Counted from the first letter of the stretch, positions 31,776 through 44,309 are shown. The stretch is 64,000 nucleotides of DNA from Tausonia pullulans (GCA_951802195.1 OX637630.1:310001-374000), one strand, 5' to 3'. Numbers and translations: made by a program. Notes: a model not told the origin generated them from the letters alone.

Positions 31776-34040
31776 TCAGCAGTCGTCGTCGTTGTCGTCG
31801 TCCCAGACCTCGACTGTCGATCCGCCCTCGACGCCCAGCTCGCTGACCGTCTTGCGATCGTCGCTGCCCAGCTCCTCGCCGCCGCCGCTGCCGCCGTCGA
31901 CGACGAGCATGACGCGCATCGTCGACGCGGTCACCTTGGTGAGCTTCGCGAGCTTGAGCTTGAACACCCGGAGCGGCATCGTTGGGAGGACCGAGACCTT
32001 GAGATCGGGCGTCCCGACGGGGGAGCCGTGCACACGGACCGTGACGTCTGAGAGGAGGGAAGAAGGGAGATGGATGAGAGGGAGAGAGGAGGAGATGGGT
32101 GAGCCCGACGCGAGAGAGAGAGAGAGAGAGAGAGAGAGGGCTGAAGGGCTCCTGGGGCGCACCGTAGAGCTTATCCCGGAGGACCCCTGACGATCCGCGC
32201 GTCGAGGACGTCGAAGCGTTGGGGAGGCCGTGCTCTGGAGAGGCGAGACAGATCAGCTCGGGTGTCCGCGAACGACGGCCAGCCAAGCCGAGAGCAGGTG
32301 AACCCACTGGCGACGAGCTCGTCCCATCGCGAGCGACCCGTCTGACCCGCAGGGAACGTCGGGTTGAGCGTGAGGTAGAACCGCTCAGCGTCGATACGCT
32401 CGTGCGGGGTGATCTGCGAGCCAGCGAGAAGGCGTCAGCCGAGCGATCGAAAACCGAGGCAAGGAGAAGCACGCACCTCGCTACCCTCGACGGACAGAAG
32501 GCGGGCGAAACGGGCGATGAGGCCGCTCCGGGCGAGTGCTTTCGGGGTGCCTTGTTTGTTTGAGCGCGGATGAAAGGTTCAGCCCGGTGATCAGATGACT
32601 GGCGGGCAGAATGGGCTCCCACGTACTGTCCGTAAAGGGGTTCCCACGAAGGGCAAGATGGTTGAGCCCTGGACACCGGTCGGCGAGAACGTCCGCGCTC
32701 GTCCAGCCCTCCAGCCGATTGTCGATGACGAAGAGGGTCTCGAGCCTAGAAGGCAAGACATCGAGACCCTCTGGGGGAGAAGGAAGGAGGTTGGTGTTGA
32801 GGGAGAGGATGGAGAGGCTTCAGTCATGGGAAGCGATCGTTAGTCAGATCCATGACAGGCGCCAGTGAATGACTCGTTGCATACGAGGTGAGATCTCGCA
32901 GCGGTGCGAGGTGGGCCCAAGCACTAAAGGCGTTGTTGTCGAGTCGAAGTTCTCTCAGACTCGAGGAGAGAGAGAAGGAGAGTGGTCCGGCGAGTTTGGG
33001 AGGGACGACTAGGCTCTCCAGTCGATTCGAGGCAAACTCGAGGAATGAGAGAGCCGGCATCGAGGGAGCGAGCCCAAGAACCTGTTGGTCATTCGAGGGG
33101 CAACGTTGTCCATCAGGCCCCGTACAGCTTGAAGTACGATGAGGTGAAAAAATTGAGACGGCATACATCTTCCCAGGTCATCAGCGTGTTGCTGAGAGAT
33201 ATGGAGAGGAGCCTATTGAGAGAGTTCAGTCTTTTGCCAGGCGGCAAAGGCACCAGCCGGTTCGAGCTAGGTTGGACCAGCCATGTCAGTCCCTTTCGCA
33301 ACAGGCACGACCACGGAGAGACTGACTTGAGGTTTAGTACCTCGAGCTGCTCGAGGTGGCCCACGATGAGCGCCACGATGTCCCAGCTCGGGATCAGGTT
33401 CGCTGCGAGGTTCAAACTCTTGGTGTCTGTCGTATCGTGGCGGGTCGTCAACTCCCATGCTTACCCCACGTGGCAAGCACTCACGCCATGGACCCATGCT
33501 CTCCATCTGATTTGCCTCTTCCTCATCAAAGACGCCCACACCTTGGGCCTCGACGCCGAGCTCGCGCAGCTCCTGCGTCCGCCCGAGCCGATCGCGGACC
33601 TTAGTCAGGCGCGGCGCGTTGACCTGGATGTTCGTCCGACCAAGGACCAGCGAATCCGAGTCTGGGAGAGGTTCCTCTGAGACGGGGGCATATCTCTCCA
33701 GCACCGTCTTTAGGAACGATCTTGGGAGAATGATTCTTGGGGAGGTGGGCCGGATGAAGGCGCCGGCGCCCTGTTGACTGCAGCGGTTAGAGGTGCACAC
33801 GTCCATGTCAGGTTCAGTCCGTCCTTGGCGAATTACTGGGCAGATGAGTGCCACCGAGACCCACTTGCAAGTGAAATACTGCTCCCCATCCTTCTCGCCA
33901 GAATGCTTGCCTCTCGCCGGGTCATCGTATTCGACCCCGAGCCAAACGCCAGTTGTCCCTCGGACGGCCCCGAAGTAGCGTAGTGTCGCCCGGTCAGGAC
34001 CGACGAGGAACCGGGTACCGAGGATCAAGGGTGGATCCAT
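31776..34040 (-). CDS. PAC2: tubulin-folding cofactor E (TBCE)
   Basis: TBCE takes part in folding alpha-tubulin and assembling the alpha/beta dimer. From ATG 34040 the N-terminus is a CAP-Gly domain: GTRFLVGPDRATLRYFGAVR, TGVWLGVEYDDPARGKHSG, QYFTC. Leucine-rich repeats follow over several exons (e.g. LNLAANLIPSWDIVALIVGH, SFLEFASNRLESLVVPPKLA, LRELRLDNNAFSAWAHLAPL, LETLFVIDNRLEGWTSADVL). A C-terminal ubiquitin-like domain starts near DVTVRVHGSPVGTPDLKVSV and ends with an acidic WDDDNDDDC. This three-part order is that of TBCE/Pac2. An (AG)n run (32112-32138) lies in one intron. The gene is convergent with vigilin. Confidence 0.88.
32112..32138. repeat. (GA)n microsatellite in a TBCE intron
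   Basis: About 13 GA units on the plus strand; on the transcribed strand this is a pyrimidine tract. Confidence 0.9.
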
Positions 34041-34202
34041 CTCTCCTGAGAGCTGGCGCCGAGTCTCAAGTAAGCAAGAGCGCGAGGAGGAGGACGTTAA
34101 GAAGCAGTCTGCTCGCTGTCTTCGCTTCGCGTCTGACCTCCTCTCAGCGCTCGGACCTCATCGCGTCTCTCACACTCTTTCTCACTTGCCTCAAAAGCAT
34201 CA

Positions 34203-36098
34203 TCAATCAATCTCCGCCTCTTCCAGGTCCCGCATCATCCCGCTATCACTGATTGCAAACCCAACGATCTCTGGTTCCGGCTCCTTCTGCTCCTGCTCGA
34301 TCTTTCTTGCCTGGGACCCTCGCCCCAGCCGATCTCGCCACGTCTCCCCGGGTGGTGGCGGCCTGCCCGTGCTCGTCGCCTCCTTCGGCGGCAGGACCGA
34401 AGCAAACCGCCGCATACCTGGCTTGAGGGGTGTCGCGCCGCCGAAAAAGAGGATCACTCGTTGAGTTTTGGGCGGATGCCAGGCGTCGCCTGAAAGCAGA
34501 AGAGGAAAAGGAAAGATCAGCCCCGGTGCCTGGTTGAAAGAAAAGAGTGCTCCATCGCCATTACTGACCAAGCTGGGGAGCTAGGACCAGAGGCCCTCGG
34601 ATTGAGCCACTGCCTCCATTAGCAGCGTTGTGGTTGCCTGATGGACTGTTGTTGTTGCTGCTTCGGTAGTACGGAGGACCGGTGGGGTCTTGTGGCGTGA
34701 GATCTAGGACCTTCGAGGAGAACTGGACTGTCACAAGAAACTGGACGAAGTGTAGATTTAGTAGAGTCCGAAGAATTCGAAGAGGAATAGAGGCTGCCCA
34801 CAGCGCATTTGTGCTTGGCTGCGCACCGCTGGAGAGTCCGCCGGACGATCGAGAGGATCCTACTGCGAGATTCCCTGTCCGGCGGAAGCGAGGGTGAGCG
34901 GAGGAGATTTGATAGTGTATCGATGCAGACCAGCTTGATCTGGAGACAAGGGTTAGCTTGAAATGGTGAGCGAGAGGTATGTATAGATGCACACGAACCG
35001 CAGGGTGGTTCATAAGATAGGCATCCAGCGTAGAAAAGAAGGCGACGAGTTGGGTGAGGGTGTGGACACGGATGAGATGAATCCCTGATAGTATGAGATT
35101 GGGCTCGACTACGAGAGCGATCAATACGCAACTCATCAATAGAGCTTATGTGGACTGACTAGAGGCGTCCGTCTGAGCCAGGGCGTGTACTGCTGTTCGG
35201 AAGCGTGCGAGACCTAGGCCTCCTTCCGTGTCTGCGACAGCAATTTATCAGGATTCAACATACGCGTAGTTTCATGGACATACTCACCAATGACGAGAAC
35301 CTCTTCCTCCGAACGACGAGCGTCAAGAGAGAGTCCAACTACAGCAGCCGTCTTGCCGATCCCCGGCGGTCCTGAAACTTCGACGATTGTCCCACGCTGA
35401 ACACCGCCTGCTGGTTGAATCAGCGCAGAGATGGCTTGAGATTGGAAGGAATGTGCCGGCAGAGTGGTTGGGAGGGCGAGGAGTTGAGAGGCGGAGATCG
35501 GAGTCGAAGGTGGAGGTAGGGACGTCTGAGAGAGAGGCGCGTGTTGCTGGCCTGTGAGGGGTTCGATTGGGATTGAGTGCGACAGTGAACAGAATAAGTC
35601 ATACTCACTGCCTGAGACTCGTCCTGCAGCTGTAAAGGCAAGCATGAAGACTTGCTGTGCTGCAGGGGTGTCAATCCCAAGCTCTGGAAGCGACCAGGCG
35701 GGACACAGCCAGACGAACGACGCGACGAAATCGAAAGTAAGCCCATTAACCTTCTTCCACCTTTGTGAACTCCCTCTACCCGCCAAGAGTTGACACACCA
35801 GTCGCAAGTTCCTCCGGGGTGGCATCCTTGAGGTCGCGGACGGTGCTGTAGCCGTTTTGAGCGAGCGCGTCAAGGACCTCTCGTCTGAAGCCAGGAGGAA
35901 GCAACTTCACTAAGGATGTGCGGCTGGTATCAGATCCCGAGAGGCGGCGGAGGAGACGCACGACAGAGACAATTCCGAGAGAGATGAGTCTGAGAGGAAG
36001 TCTAGCATCTGTGGCCGAGGGGAAAGGTGTAGGAGGTTTGGACGGCCATACGCGTCGTCGCGTCGCTCGCTTCGTTTGTCTCCGACGCGCAGCTCCAT
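34203..36098 (-). CDS. RecA/RAD51-paralogue-like ATPase
   Basis: Probable homologous-recombination accessory ATPase. Exons on the minus strand show a helix-hairpin-helix-like N-terminus (LLPPGFRREVLDALAQNGYS, TVRDLKDATPEELA), a linker, then GGVQRGTIVEVSGPPGIGKT, where GPPGIGKT is the Walker A motif. Walker B-like KLVCIDTLSNLLRSP and a following helix SRILSIVRRTLQRCAAKHKC come later. The C-terminal part (RRFASVLPPKEAT, EIVGFAISDSGMM) is not distinctive. Order and spacing fit RAD51 paralogues (Rad55/Rad57/RAD51B-D group) better than Rad51/Dmc1. The start is uncertain: ATG 36098 (MELRVGDKR) or in-frame ATG 36008 (MLDFLSDSSLSELS). It lies 160 bp upstream of TBCE on the same strand. Confidence 0.7.
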
Positions 36099-36256
36099 CC
36101 ACCTGCGCTGCGTTCGCCGGGAGTTACGGGTGTACCTCTCAACACAGACATTCCTCCTTCTATTGACTTCTAATTATAGTAGTAAAAATCTCGTTGTATT
36201 TAAGCAAACTGAGCCTATTCAGAGTTCGTGCTGTCCGCTCTTAAGCCCTCCGCTGT

Positions 36257-39200
36257 TCACTGCTCCAGCCAGCTCATCTCCGCATTCCACCCCCAGTTCT
36301 CATCCCAGAAGCTGCAATAGGCGAGCATTAGTTGTTCATCCAACCGATCTTGACTCTCTGGGCACGATGCTTCACTCACCCAGCTCCGAGGATGCCGCCG
36401 GCGCCCTTCCATCCGGCGGTGGGGCCGACGATGACCCAGTCCGGAAGCGGGGTTCCAGCTGCAGATGGGAAGAAAGATGACTTTGTAAGCCTTTCCAAGT
36501 GGTTGGTAAAAGTGCAGATAACCCACTTCGGACCGGGAACAGACGGAACGCTCGCTCAAGGCCCTCGGCGTCCGTGCCTGCCATGAGGAGCGCGAGTCCC
36601 ATGCCCCCCGACGAGTCAAGGTCATCGACTCCCTGTCGATTGCGAAACAGGTGTGGATGAAGGGAGAGCAGGCCAGTCGATTGGCGGGGGGTAAAGTACC
36701 GGCGGCGCTGGTCCCGCTTGGAGTCCGGCTGCAGCAAGATGTGCAATTCTGATGGGAAGGAGACTGTACCGACCAGTGATCAGTACTGTACCGCGATCTA
36801 TGGACAGAGAGAAGAGAGAGACTGACTAGGAGTGCCCTTCATAGTGCGAGCGAGCTCGTTCTCAAATCCGCCGATCACGACGAGGTTACCGAGGAACCTA
36901 GAATCTACGGGCTCATTCCCAATCTTTGCCATCTCGGCCAACACCTCGTCCGCAAAAACTATAAGTGAGTCGAGTCGAGCGTATACCCAGGCATCGTGTG
37001 AGATCCGCCTGGCGATTGAGATATGCTGGGCCGAATCGCGCGGGACAACAAGGACGAGAGGGTGATCGGAGGACAGGATCTGGATGATGGGCCCGTAGGA
37101 CCGCGCGGGGGCGGGTCGATAGTCGGCTCGAATGATGGCGGGGGAACATCGGTTGTCCAGAGATGGCGCCCAGAGTCGATGCTTGGGCACATCTTCCGAT
37201 TTGTGAAAGATAATCGGCGAGTCAACTGCTGAGGACCAGACGAAATGCCGGGAGCTGTATCCCACGCCGTCTATGACGACCTTCTTCCAGGGGTCCTTGA
37301 AGAGAATATCGACAGGAAGACTGAACGTGCGGACATTGCGCGTCTTGATATGGACGACAAAGTGTTCCCTGATCTTGACCGGTGGCAAAACTTCAAGCCG
37401 AGCAAGCCTGAATTCTAAAATGAGCCCGCCGCCTTGCCATCCCTGCGACCCAATTGACTGACCTGCCCGGCGTCCCAAGCTCGAGGATCCGGAAGCCGCC
37501 CATACTGCCCGATTCATCCGGGTTGGCCGTCGTCAGGGTGAAGCCACGCTCCAGGTACTGTATACGCCGGTCATGAGATGTCTTTGTGAGGTGGGACTCA
37601 ATGAAACTCTGAACCTCTGGGGCCGAGAGGATATTGTCGAACCAGTGCGACTCATTAGGGACCTCGCGAATCCTGTGGACAGCGAGTGGGTATCATTTCA
37701 CGGCCCCCAAAAAGAGCTATAGCGGGAGAAGGATGAACTCACTGTACAGAGCCGTTCCCACGGCTCCACTGGCTGTTGAGCGATCTAAGCTCTCGGGAGT
37801 GCCACACGGGAACCTGAGCAGGAGATTCATCAGAAGGGGAAGAGTCACAGATTGGCCGTTCTTAGGAGATCTTACGTTGTCATCCTCCCGGCCGTGGACA
37901 AGTAGAAGGGGAGTGTGGACCGTGTTAGAAGCGTGAAGATCGTTGTCGAAGGCCGAGAGCGAAGCTGAAAGAATCCCGTTAAGAGCAGGATCTATTGAAT
38001 GGCCCGCAACGTATTGAGTGAATTGGACTGTCGGATAGGTGATTAGTTGCCCGTTGGTTTCGTCGCTCGAAACAGAGAGTCTATCTATGCACCATAGCTT
38101 TGAATCTTGAGGTAGCCGGCGCTGTCAAATACGAGGTGTCAATAATCTGCGATCGTGCTGGGCCCAGCGATACACTCACGCTGCGACACCACCGACGTAT
38201 CGATCAGGCCACCTTGATTCGACACAGCGGGTTCAGCTAGACCCCGAAACATGCAGCTGTCAATCATACTCACCGCTCAAGCTGGTAAACAGCTCCCTGT
38301 CCTGTCGATTCGGGCCGGAGCTGGGTCAGCGCACTCGCCGATCTAGACTTGGACCCTCGACTGACCTCCATTGGAGTGACCGACGAGGAAGATAGCATCT
38401 CCTGCCGTGAAGCCTCGGCTCTTATCATGCCTAGTCTGCTCGCGCAGCTCCCTCTGCGCGTGGTGGGCATGCCGCGCGCTCCCACCGTGCCAATCGTAGC
38501 CCCAAGGAGTCTTGCCGGTCACCTGGTTGGGAAGGGTATTAGAGTGTAGTCTGATTGCTTGTAAAGAGGACAGTTGGGGTCACAAAGACGATCCATGACG
38601 TAGTCTGACGCTGGATGCTGCTGGTCCAGAAGTCGGAGGCTGCCTCAACACCCGCGCCATGAGTGGCGAGGATAACTGGACGTTTTGTCAAGATGTGCTT
38701 AGTGTTCAGATCGAATTAATATTGCTCGGAGGAACCACACTGACTTGCGCTGGATCCCAACGTTCGAGGTGGCATGGCCATGGCGTACTGAGCCGTGCCG
38801 TCGAAGTCGTGGAAGGTGAATTTGAAGGCAGGGTAAGGCGAGGAGTTTACATCAGCAATCGCCCAGTGGGCGACATGTTTGAGAGGGAGGTTGTAGGGGA
38901 GCGGCGTCTCCGACGAAGATATCTGGATGCGGAGGGGGAGGGTCGTGACTGATTCGGAGATGCGGTTGGATTGTTCGAGATGGATGTTGAAGGGCCGAGT
39001 TTGATGGGCGATCAGGAAGATGGGAGACGGGAGGCTGACGGCAAGGCCCTTGAAAAGGAAGTTAAGAATCATCACCAGGGTCGCAGATTCGGGAGAGGAC
39101 GAACCGAAATTTTCGAGTCAGTAGCGAGCGAGACTGAGAGAATCTTATCCCCCTCTGCACCGCTGCGAAGAGCGAGACCGGCGACCGAGCCCCAGAACCA

Positions 39201-40085
39201 GCCATCGACGATGTCTCCAACACCGACCATACCCTCCTCGACGCCGATCAGGACGGATTGCGTTGTTGAAGGTGCGCTGCCGTACGAGGCTTCGATATCT
39301 TCGGATGATGCCGCCCGAGGGGGAGCGAGCGACGCACCAAAGCGAAACCGGATGCAAGGAGGAGCCGTTTTTGGGTCCCCAAACATACCTGTCGGAGAGA
39401 GGAAAGGTGGACAGCACGGGTCAGTGCGGTAGACAGAAGCGAGAGTCACGGTCGATAACGGCCACGTACGGATCTCGAATAACGCCCGAACGATGACCCA
39501 ATACTCCCCCGGCTCCAGATCGTGCACAGCCGAGGTCAAACGACTGGGGAAGTCCGGGAGTGCCATCGAGTAGCCGTAAATGTCTCCTGTGTGCCACTCA
39601 ACGATCGACGAGGCGGACAGGTTCTTCGGCACGATAGCGTAGGCGTGCGCCTGCGTGAGGTCGAACTCAACGGCGAGTGACGAATCCTTGGAATCCTTGG
39701 TATCACCGTTCCCTATATAAAGCTCTGTGCGAAGAAGGGTCGAGTACTGGAGGGCGGCCCAACCCTCAGTCCGACGGAGTTGGTCCCAGTCGAGCTGGTC
39801 CCACGAAATCGTCGTCCAGTCGTCGTCGCCGACCTGGAAGCGGCCCCACAGGGCAAGTCCATTGAATCCATAGGCACTTGGCCACTCTCCTACACCATAC
39901 GGAGTGTTGAGGAAGAGGTCCTCCTCGGTCTGGCCAGGCGCAGTGAAGGCAGCGAGAGGCGATGAGAGGAACGGCAACTCGCGTGTCCCTAGGGGGAATG
40001 GACCGAGTCCCTCCCAAACCGGGGCGAGGTGGATGGCCCCGGAGGACTTGGAAACTGGCGATGAAGGGGAGAGAACGATCTGCAT
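36257..40085 (-). CDS. prolyl-oligopeptidase-domain (S9-like) alpha/beta-hydrolase
   Basis: A large hydrolase of the fungal S9-domain group. The N-terminal half (MQIVLSPSSPVSKSSG, WEGLGPFPLGTRELPFLSS, WDQLRRTEGWAALQYSTLL, HDLEPGEYWVIVRALFEIR) is a beta-sandwich-like region. The alpha/beta-hydrolase domain has ATHGAGVEAA and SDFWTSS (about 38600-38680), WGYDWHG (about 38490), and the nucleophile elbow GDAIFLVGHSNGG (about 38345-38400) with Ser in GHSNG. A long C-terminal region (LEVLPPVKIREHFVVHIKT, VVIDGVGYSSRHFV) ends FWDENWGWNAEMSWLEQ. The longer in-frame extension starts at TTG, so ATG 40085 is chosen. More than ten introns. Substrate and true peptidase activity unknown. Confidence 0.75.
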
Positions 40086-40629
40086 CGACTGACGAGCACG
40101 AGGCGAGATGGATGTCGAGGGGAGAGGCGGTCTGCCTGCCTGCCTTCTGTTCTCCGCTCGTCGGAGCAAAGGCGAAGGCCGAAGGCAGGCAGCTCCCGCC
40201 TGGCAACGAGAACGCGCACAATGGATGGCGAGGATACGTGCGGGGTCCTGGTTTTCTGAGTGACAAGCAGCAAGGGATTGTCTGTGCAGCTCAGTCCGCT
40301 TGGCGAGCGCAGCTTGTCTTCTTGTGGCGCTGTCCAGATGACTTTATCCGCCTTTGAAGAGATGAACAAAAGCCTGTCTTCCTCGAACTTCCACTGCTGA
40401 CTATTTCTCACTTCAAATTCATCGTGAAGACTCTCAAAATATCGATTCGACGGCCGGGACGTTATAATGAGAGGCGGTAAGCCTACGTCATCTCGGATCG
40501 TCGCCGACTCGACAAGGAGGGAAGTACGCACGTCCCGACGGCTCTTTTCCGCCAACCATCATCATCGCCCTTCTTCTCTCACAGGCCTCTCCCATATATC
40601 TCTTTCCTCTCTCTCGCCCCCAAATCGAC
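40086..40629. promoter_or_regulatory. divergent intergenic region between S9-like hydrolase and RCF2
   Basis: About 545 bp between two outward-facing starts. Pyrimidine-rich tracts (TCTCTTTCCTCTCTCTCGCC) lie just before the RCF2 ATG. A perfect repeat AGGCAGGCAG type tract (CTGCCTGCCTGCC, 40132-40144) is near the hydrolase start. No defined factor site is claimed. Confidence 0.35.
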
Positions 40630-41905
40630 ATGAAGGTGAGAGCCCGATGCTCCTTTTGACCTCTCTCTCATTTGACCCTTGACGTGACCGACCGATACGT
40701 TCGACCTCTCGCCCGCTACAGCTTTTGACTCAGAGTCAGCATCGCCACCCCTCTTCTGTCCGCCGTCCACTCATAGACTGAAAAATCTTGACTGCGAATT
40801 TGTAGAGGAGGAGGATGAACATCAGGAGCAAGTCGTCAAGGGCGGCATTCACGGCTTCTTCGGCGGTCTCGCCGTCTCGACGCCTATCTTCTATGTCATG
40901 TCGAAGAGGAACCACTGGTACAGGACGCTCCCGATTCCTCTCAAGGCCTTTGGGTGGGTCGTCGTTCGGTCATTGTCGGACTGCCTCTTGACGTGGTGAG
41001 AACTGATATCTGTCTCCCTTGAATGTTGCTCTCAACAGTTTCGTCATGACCACGGTCCCGCCCGCCATCATCTGTGCTGAGAGTTACGGAGGTATGTCAT
41101 GCGCGCAGGGGGAGACAGCAGGCTGATCAATTCAGTAGATTGACGTTCGTGCGCGCAATCCCTCCAGTTAAGTACGAGCAGTCGCTCTGGAAGGGGGCCG
41201 GCAAGGCCCAGATGGACCTCGTCGCTCAGCGGAAGCTCACGAAGTGGGATCACATGACGACGTCTGAGAGGATCAAGGACTGGTCGATGTGGGTTGAAGT
41301 GGAGGCCTTATGATCGTCCGTTTCATTACTGACGCCAGCTCTTTCCTCGACACAGGTCGCACAAATGGTCTCTGCTCGGCGGAGGATGGCTCGGTAAATG
41401 CGACGATGTACCTTCCAAGCCATCCTCAGCACTCTACTGACTAGTATTTATGCTCATACTTTTTCAGCCTCGATGGTTGGCTCGTTCGCTTATGTCGCCC
41501 GCGGTCCCGAGACGACACAACAGAAGGTTGTCCAGGCGCGAATGATCGCCCAGTTCCTCACGCTTATCCTCCTGGGAGGATCCGCCTACCTATCGTATGA
41601 CCCTGCTCAGGCCGGCAAGAAGCCCGTGAGTCTGGGAACTATTTCAAGGCGAGGAGGATCTGGGCACTAGCTGATAAGGCGCTGCGCGTGTGTCATCATT
41701 CAGGAGCCCGACCACACCTGGGCCGACGTCCTTAAGGGTGAGCGGTTTGCCTTGTCACGAGAGCTTTTTGCGTACGTCCGACTAATATCCACTCCCAATC
41801 CACCTTGCAGAGACGGAGAAGGAGGAACAGCACATGGCTGAGGAGAGGAAGGCAGAGGCCGCCTTTCTCAAGAAGCAGCACGAACAGCGTGCAGCCAAGC
41901 AGTAG
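40630..41905 (+). CDS. RCF2: respiratory supercomplex factor 2-like HIG1-domain protein
   Basis: Rcf2 is an inner-membrane protein associated with cytochrome c oxidase and III-IV supercomplexes. The first exon is 6 nt (ATGAAG, 40630-40635) and the second 13 nt (40722-40734), joining to exon 3 at 40806 to give MKLLTQKEEDEHQEQVV, which matches the MKxxTKEEE-type Rcf2 start. Then GGIHGFFGGLAVSTPIFYV (membrane helix), FVMTTVPPAIICAESYGG, KYEQSLWKGAGKAQMDLV, and a C-terminal HIG1 domain: KWSLLGGGWLASMVGSFAYV, QQKVVQARMIAQFLTLILLG. It ends in a charged tail HMAEERKAEAAFLKKQHEQR. Nine or so exons. Confidence 0.85.
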
Positions 41906-42347
41906 ATTAAGGGCATTAGAGACAAGCAGTCAACTTCCTGCTTGCTTGCCTTCGTTATTTGCATACTCTCTTTTGGCTTGCCACCAGCGCTTCATGGAGC
42001 GCGCCACCTCATAATTCGCCTTTTCCTTTCATCGCACCACTGTATCTCAGTATCCATGTTTTGCCACTCCTTGTGCCACTTCCTGCTCTCTCTCTCGTTC
42101 TTGGGTCTCCCTTGCTTTCCATGGCGTCTCTGAGTTGGCCTGACCCTCAATTCAATGAACGAGGTTGGCCAAAGAGGGGGCGAGACTTGACAGGCCGCGC
42201 CGCGCGTAGGGGAGGTGCGGAAGGGGAAGAAGGCGCGAACCCCTTGTCTCTCCCTGACCAGCTCCCTCGCGCCGTTCAACAACTCTTCGTTCTCTCATTT
42301 TCCTCCCTCTCGCCTACATACCCGCATCAAGGCATTCCCCACCCATT
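41906..42347. other. intergenic between RCF2 and SKT5
   Basis: 3' flank of RCF2 and promoter of SKT5, both on the plus strand. It contains CT-rich stretches and a purine-rich AGAGGGGGCGAGACTTGAC block (42170-42190). No gene is seen. Confidence 0.4.
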
Positions 42348-44309
42348 ATGCCCGCGTACGGCCCTGACTCGGCTGGCCGCCCCCACTCCGAGCTCGGCAA
42401 CGGGCGCGCCCCGCCCTCGAACGGCGGCGGAGGCGGCAACCAGCAGCGGGCGCCCTCTATCACCGGCGCACCCCCTCTGCTTGATCAATCGTGAGTCACT
42501 AATTCCCCTTGAGTGAGATTGGCGGGGCGGGGGGAAGAAAGGGCGCGTACTGGCTGGGGCGGTGGGGTTGGTTGCTGACGCCTTACCTCGATTCCTCGTC
42601 TCGCCTCTCCGTGCCGTTCGGTCTCACCGCCTCCCTCCCCTCGGTTCCTGTTCACGTCCTCACCTCACCCTTCCCACTCCTTCTGCGGCCCTCTCTCTCT
42701 GCTTGATCGCCTTCCTCACCTGGGTGGTCCACCAGTCACCTCCGGCCTGGCAAGCAGGCGGCGCTCCTTTCGCACGCAAAGACGCTCGAACTGTACCGCG
42801 CGAATGCCAAGAAGACGAACGACCCAGAGGTCATCTTTGAATTTGCCGTCTTTATGATTGACGCCTCCAAGGCGCTCGTCGTCGACCCGCACGCCGGGGA
42901 CGAGATTCAGGTCGAACAGAAGAAGGAAGACCTCATCAAGGAGGCTACGGGCCTCCTCAAGCGGCTCGCCGACAGGGGACACCCGGACGCCCAGTATTTC
43001 CTCGCCGACTGCTACGCCAACGGCATCGGCACCGCTCGCTCCAAGCAGGACTTTGATCGCGCATTCCCGCTGTTCATGCTCGCTGCGAAGCACGGCCATC
43101 CGGACGCTGCCTACCGGAGTGAGTCGCTCATTCTTGCCGTCCTCCCTGGGTACGCGCCCCACACCCCCTCCGCCCGCGTCATCACACACGTAGTCGCTAG
43201 CCGCGCGCTCGCCGGGCCGGCGCTCACGCAATACTCCATGTTAATCTCTTGCCTCTCTTTGTAGGCGGAACCTGCTGCGAGAACGGATGGGGCTGCAGGA
43301 GGGAGAGTGCCAAGGCTGTTCAATTCTACAAGTCAATTCACTCGCTACTACCTTTTCTTGCGGGCTCCTCCAACTCACCCCTCCCTCTTCCTCTTGTCGC
43401 TGCAGAAAGGCTGCCGCTGCCCTTCACCCGGGAGCCATGTACCGCCTCGGAACCGCCGAGCTCAACGGCAACCTTGGTCTCCTCAAGCGGCCCAAGGAGG
43501 GCGTCAAGTGGCTCAAGCGGTCGACCGAGCATGCCACCGAAGAGTTCCCACACGGTCTCCACGAACTCGCTCTCCTTCACGAGCGTGGGATTGACAACGT
43601 CCTCTTTGTCGACTATGAGTACGCAGCCGAACTGCTTGCCCAGGCGTCGGAGCTCGGGTACGCTCCTTCGGCGTACAAGCTGGGCGAGTGCTATGAGTAT
43701 GGTAAGATGGGCTGCCCGCAAGATGCTGCGCTCTCGATCCATTATTACGTGAGTTTACTTCCTCTCTCTTCAACTTTAGCGGGCATGCTGACAGTCCAAT
43801 TCTGCACCCAGAACATTGCCGCCCAGCAGGAGCACCGCGAGGCCTGCTTCGCCCTTACCGCCTGGTACCTCGTCGGTTCTCCAGGCGTCCTCCCTCAGTC
43901 GGACACTGAGGCTTACCTCTGGGCCAAGAAGGCGGCCGAGGCGGGTCTCGCCAAGGCCCAGTACGCTGTCGGCTACTTTAGCGAGGTGAGCTGTGAATCT
44001 CGCTTTCGTCGTTCAAGTCTCTCGCTTACGTTTACCTTCTTCTTCTTCCAGATCGGCATCGGAACCCCTCCCTCTCCACAGGATGCCCTTCACTGGTACC
44101 GGCTCGCCGCCGACGCTGGGGACAAGCGCGCAGCCCAACGTCTCCGGTCGTCGGGGTCGGGCGTCGGCAGCGCAGGCTCGCCGACTAGTCCGACGGGCGG
44201 CGGCCAGAGGCGCGACCGGGATGCCGAGAAGATGATGCGGGATCGGAGGAACGAGGCTGATGCTGTAGCCGGCGAGGGCGATGGCAAGGACGGCTGCATC
44301 GTCATGTAG
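42348..44309 (+). CDS. SKT5: Sel1-repeat chitin synthase activator (Skt5/Chs4 family), prenylated
   Basis: Skt5/Chs4 activates and anchors chitin synthase III at the bud neck. After a disordered Gly/Pro-rich N-terminus the protein has a run of Sel1-like repeats: LLKRLADRGHPDAQYFLADC, FMLAAKHGHPDAAYR, FYKKAAAALHPGAMYRLGTA, GVKWLKRSTEHATEEFPHGL, LLAQASELGYAPSAYKLGEC, IHYYNIAAQQEHREACFALT, LWAKKAAEAGLAKAQYAVGY, HWYRLAADAGDKRAAQRL. The C-terminus is CIVM, a CaaX prenylation box preceded by a basic/acidic linker; yeast Skt5 is also prenylated. The start ATG is at 42348; about six introns. This is the shorter, SKT5-type architecture. Confidence 0.85.

Noticed and set aside
40085-40169. Upstream extension of the S9-like hydrolase
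   Set aside because: The extended frame begins with TTG, not ATG; 40085 is the first ATG.
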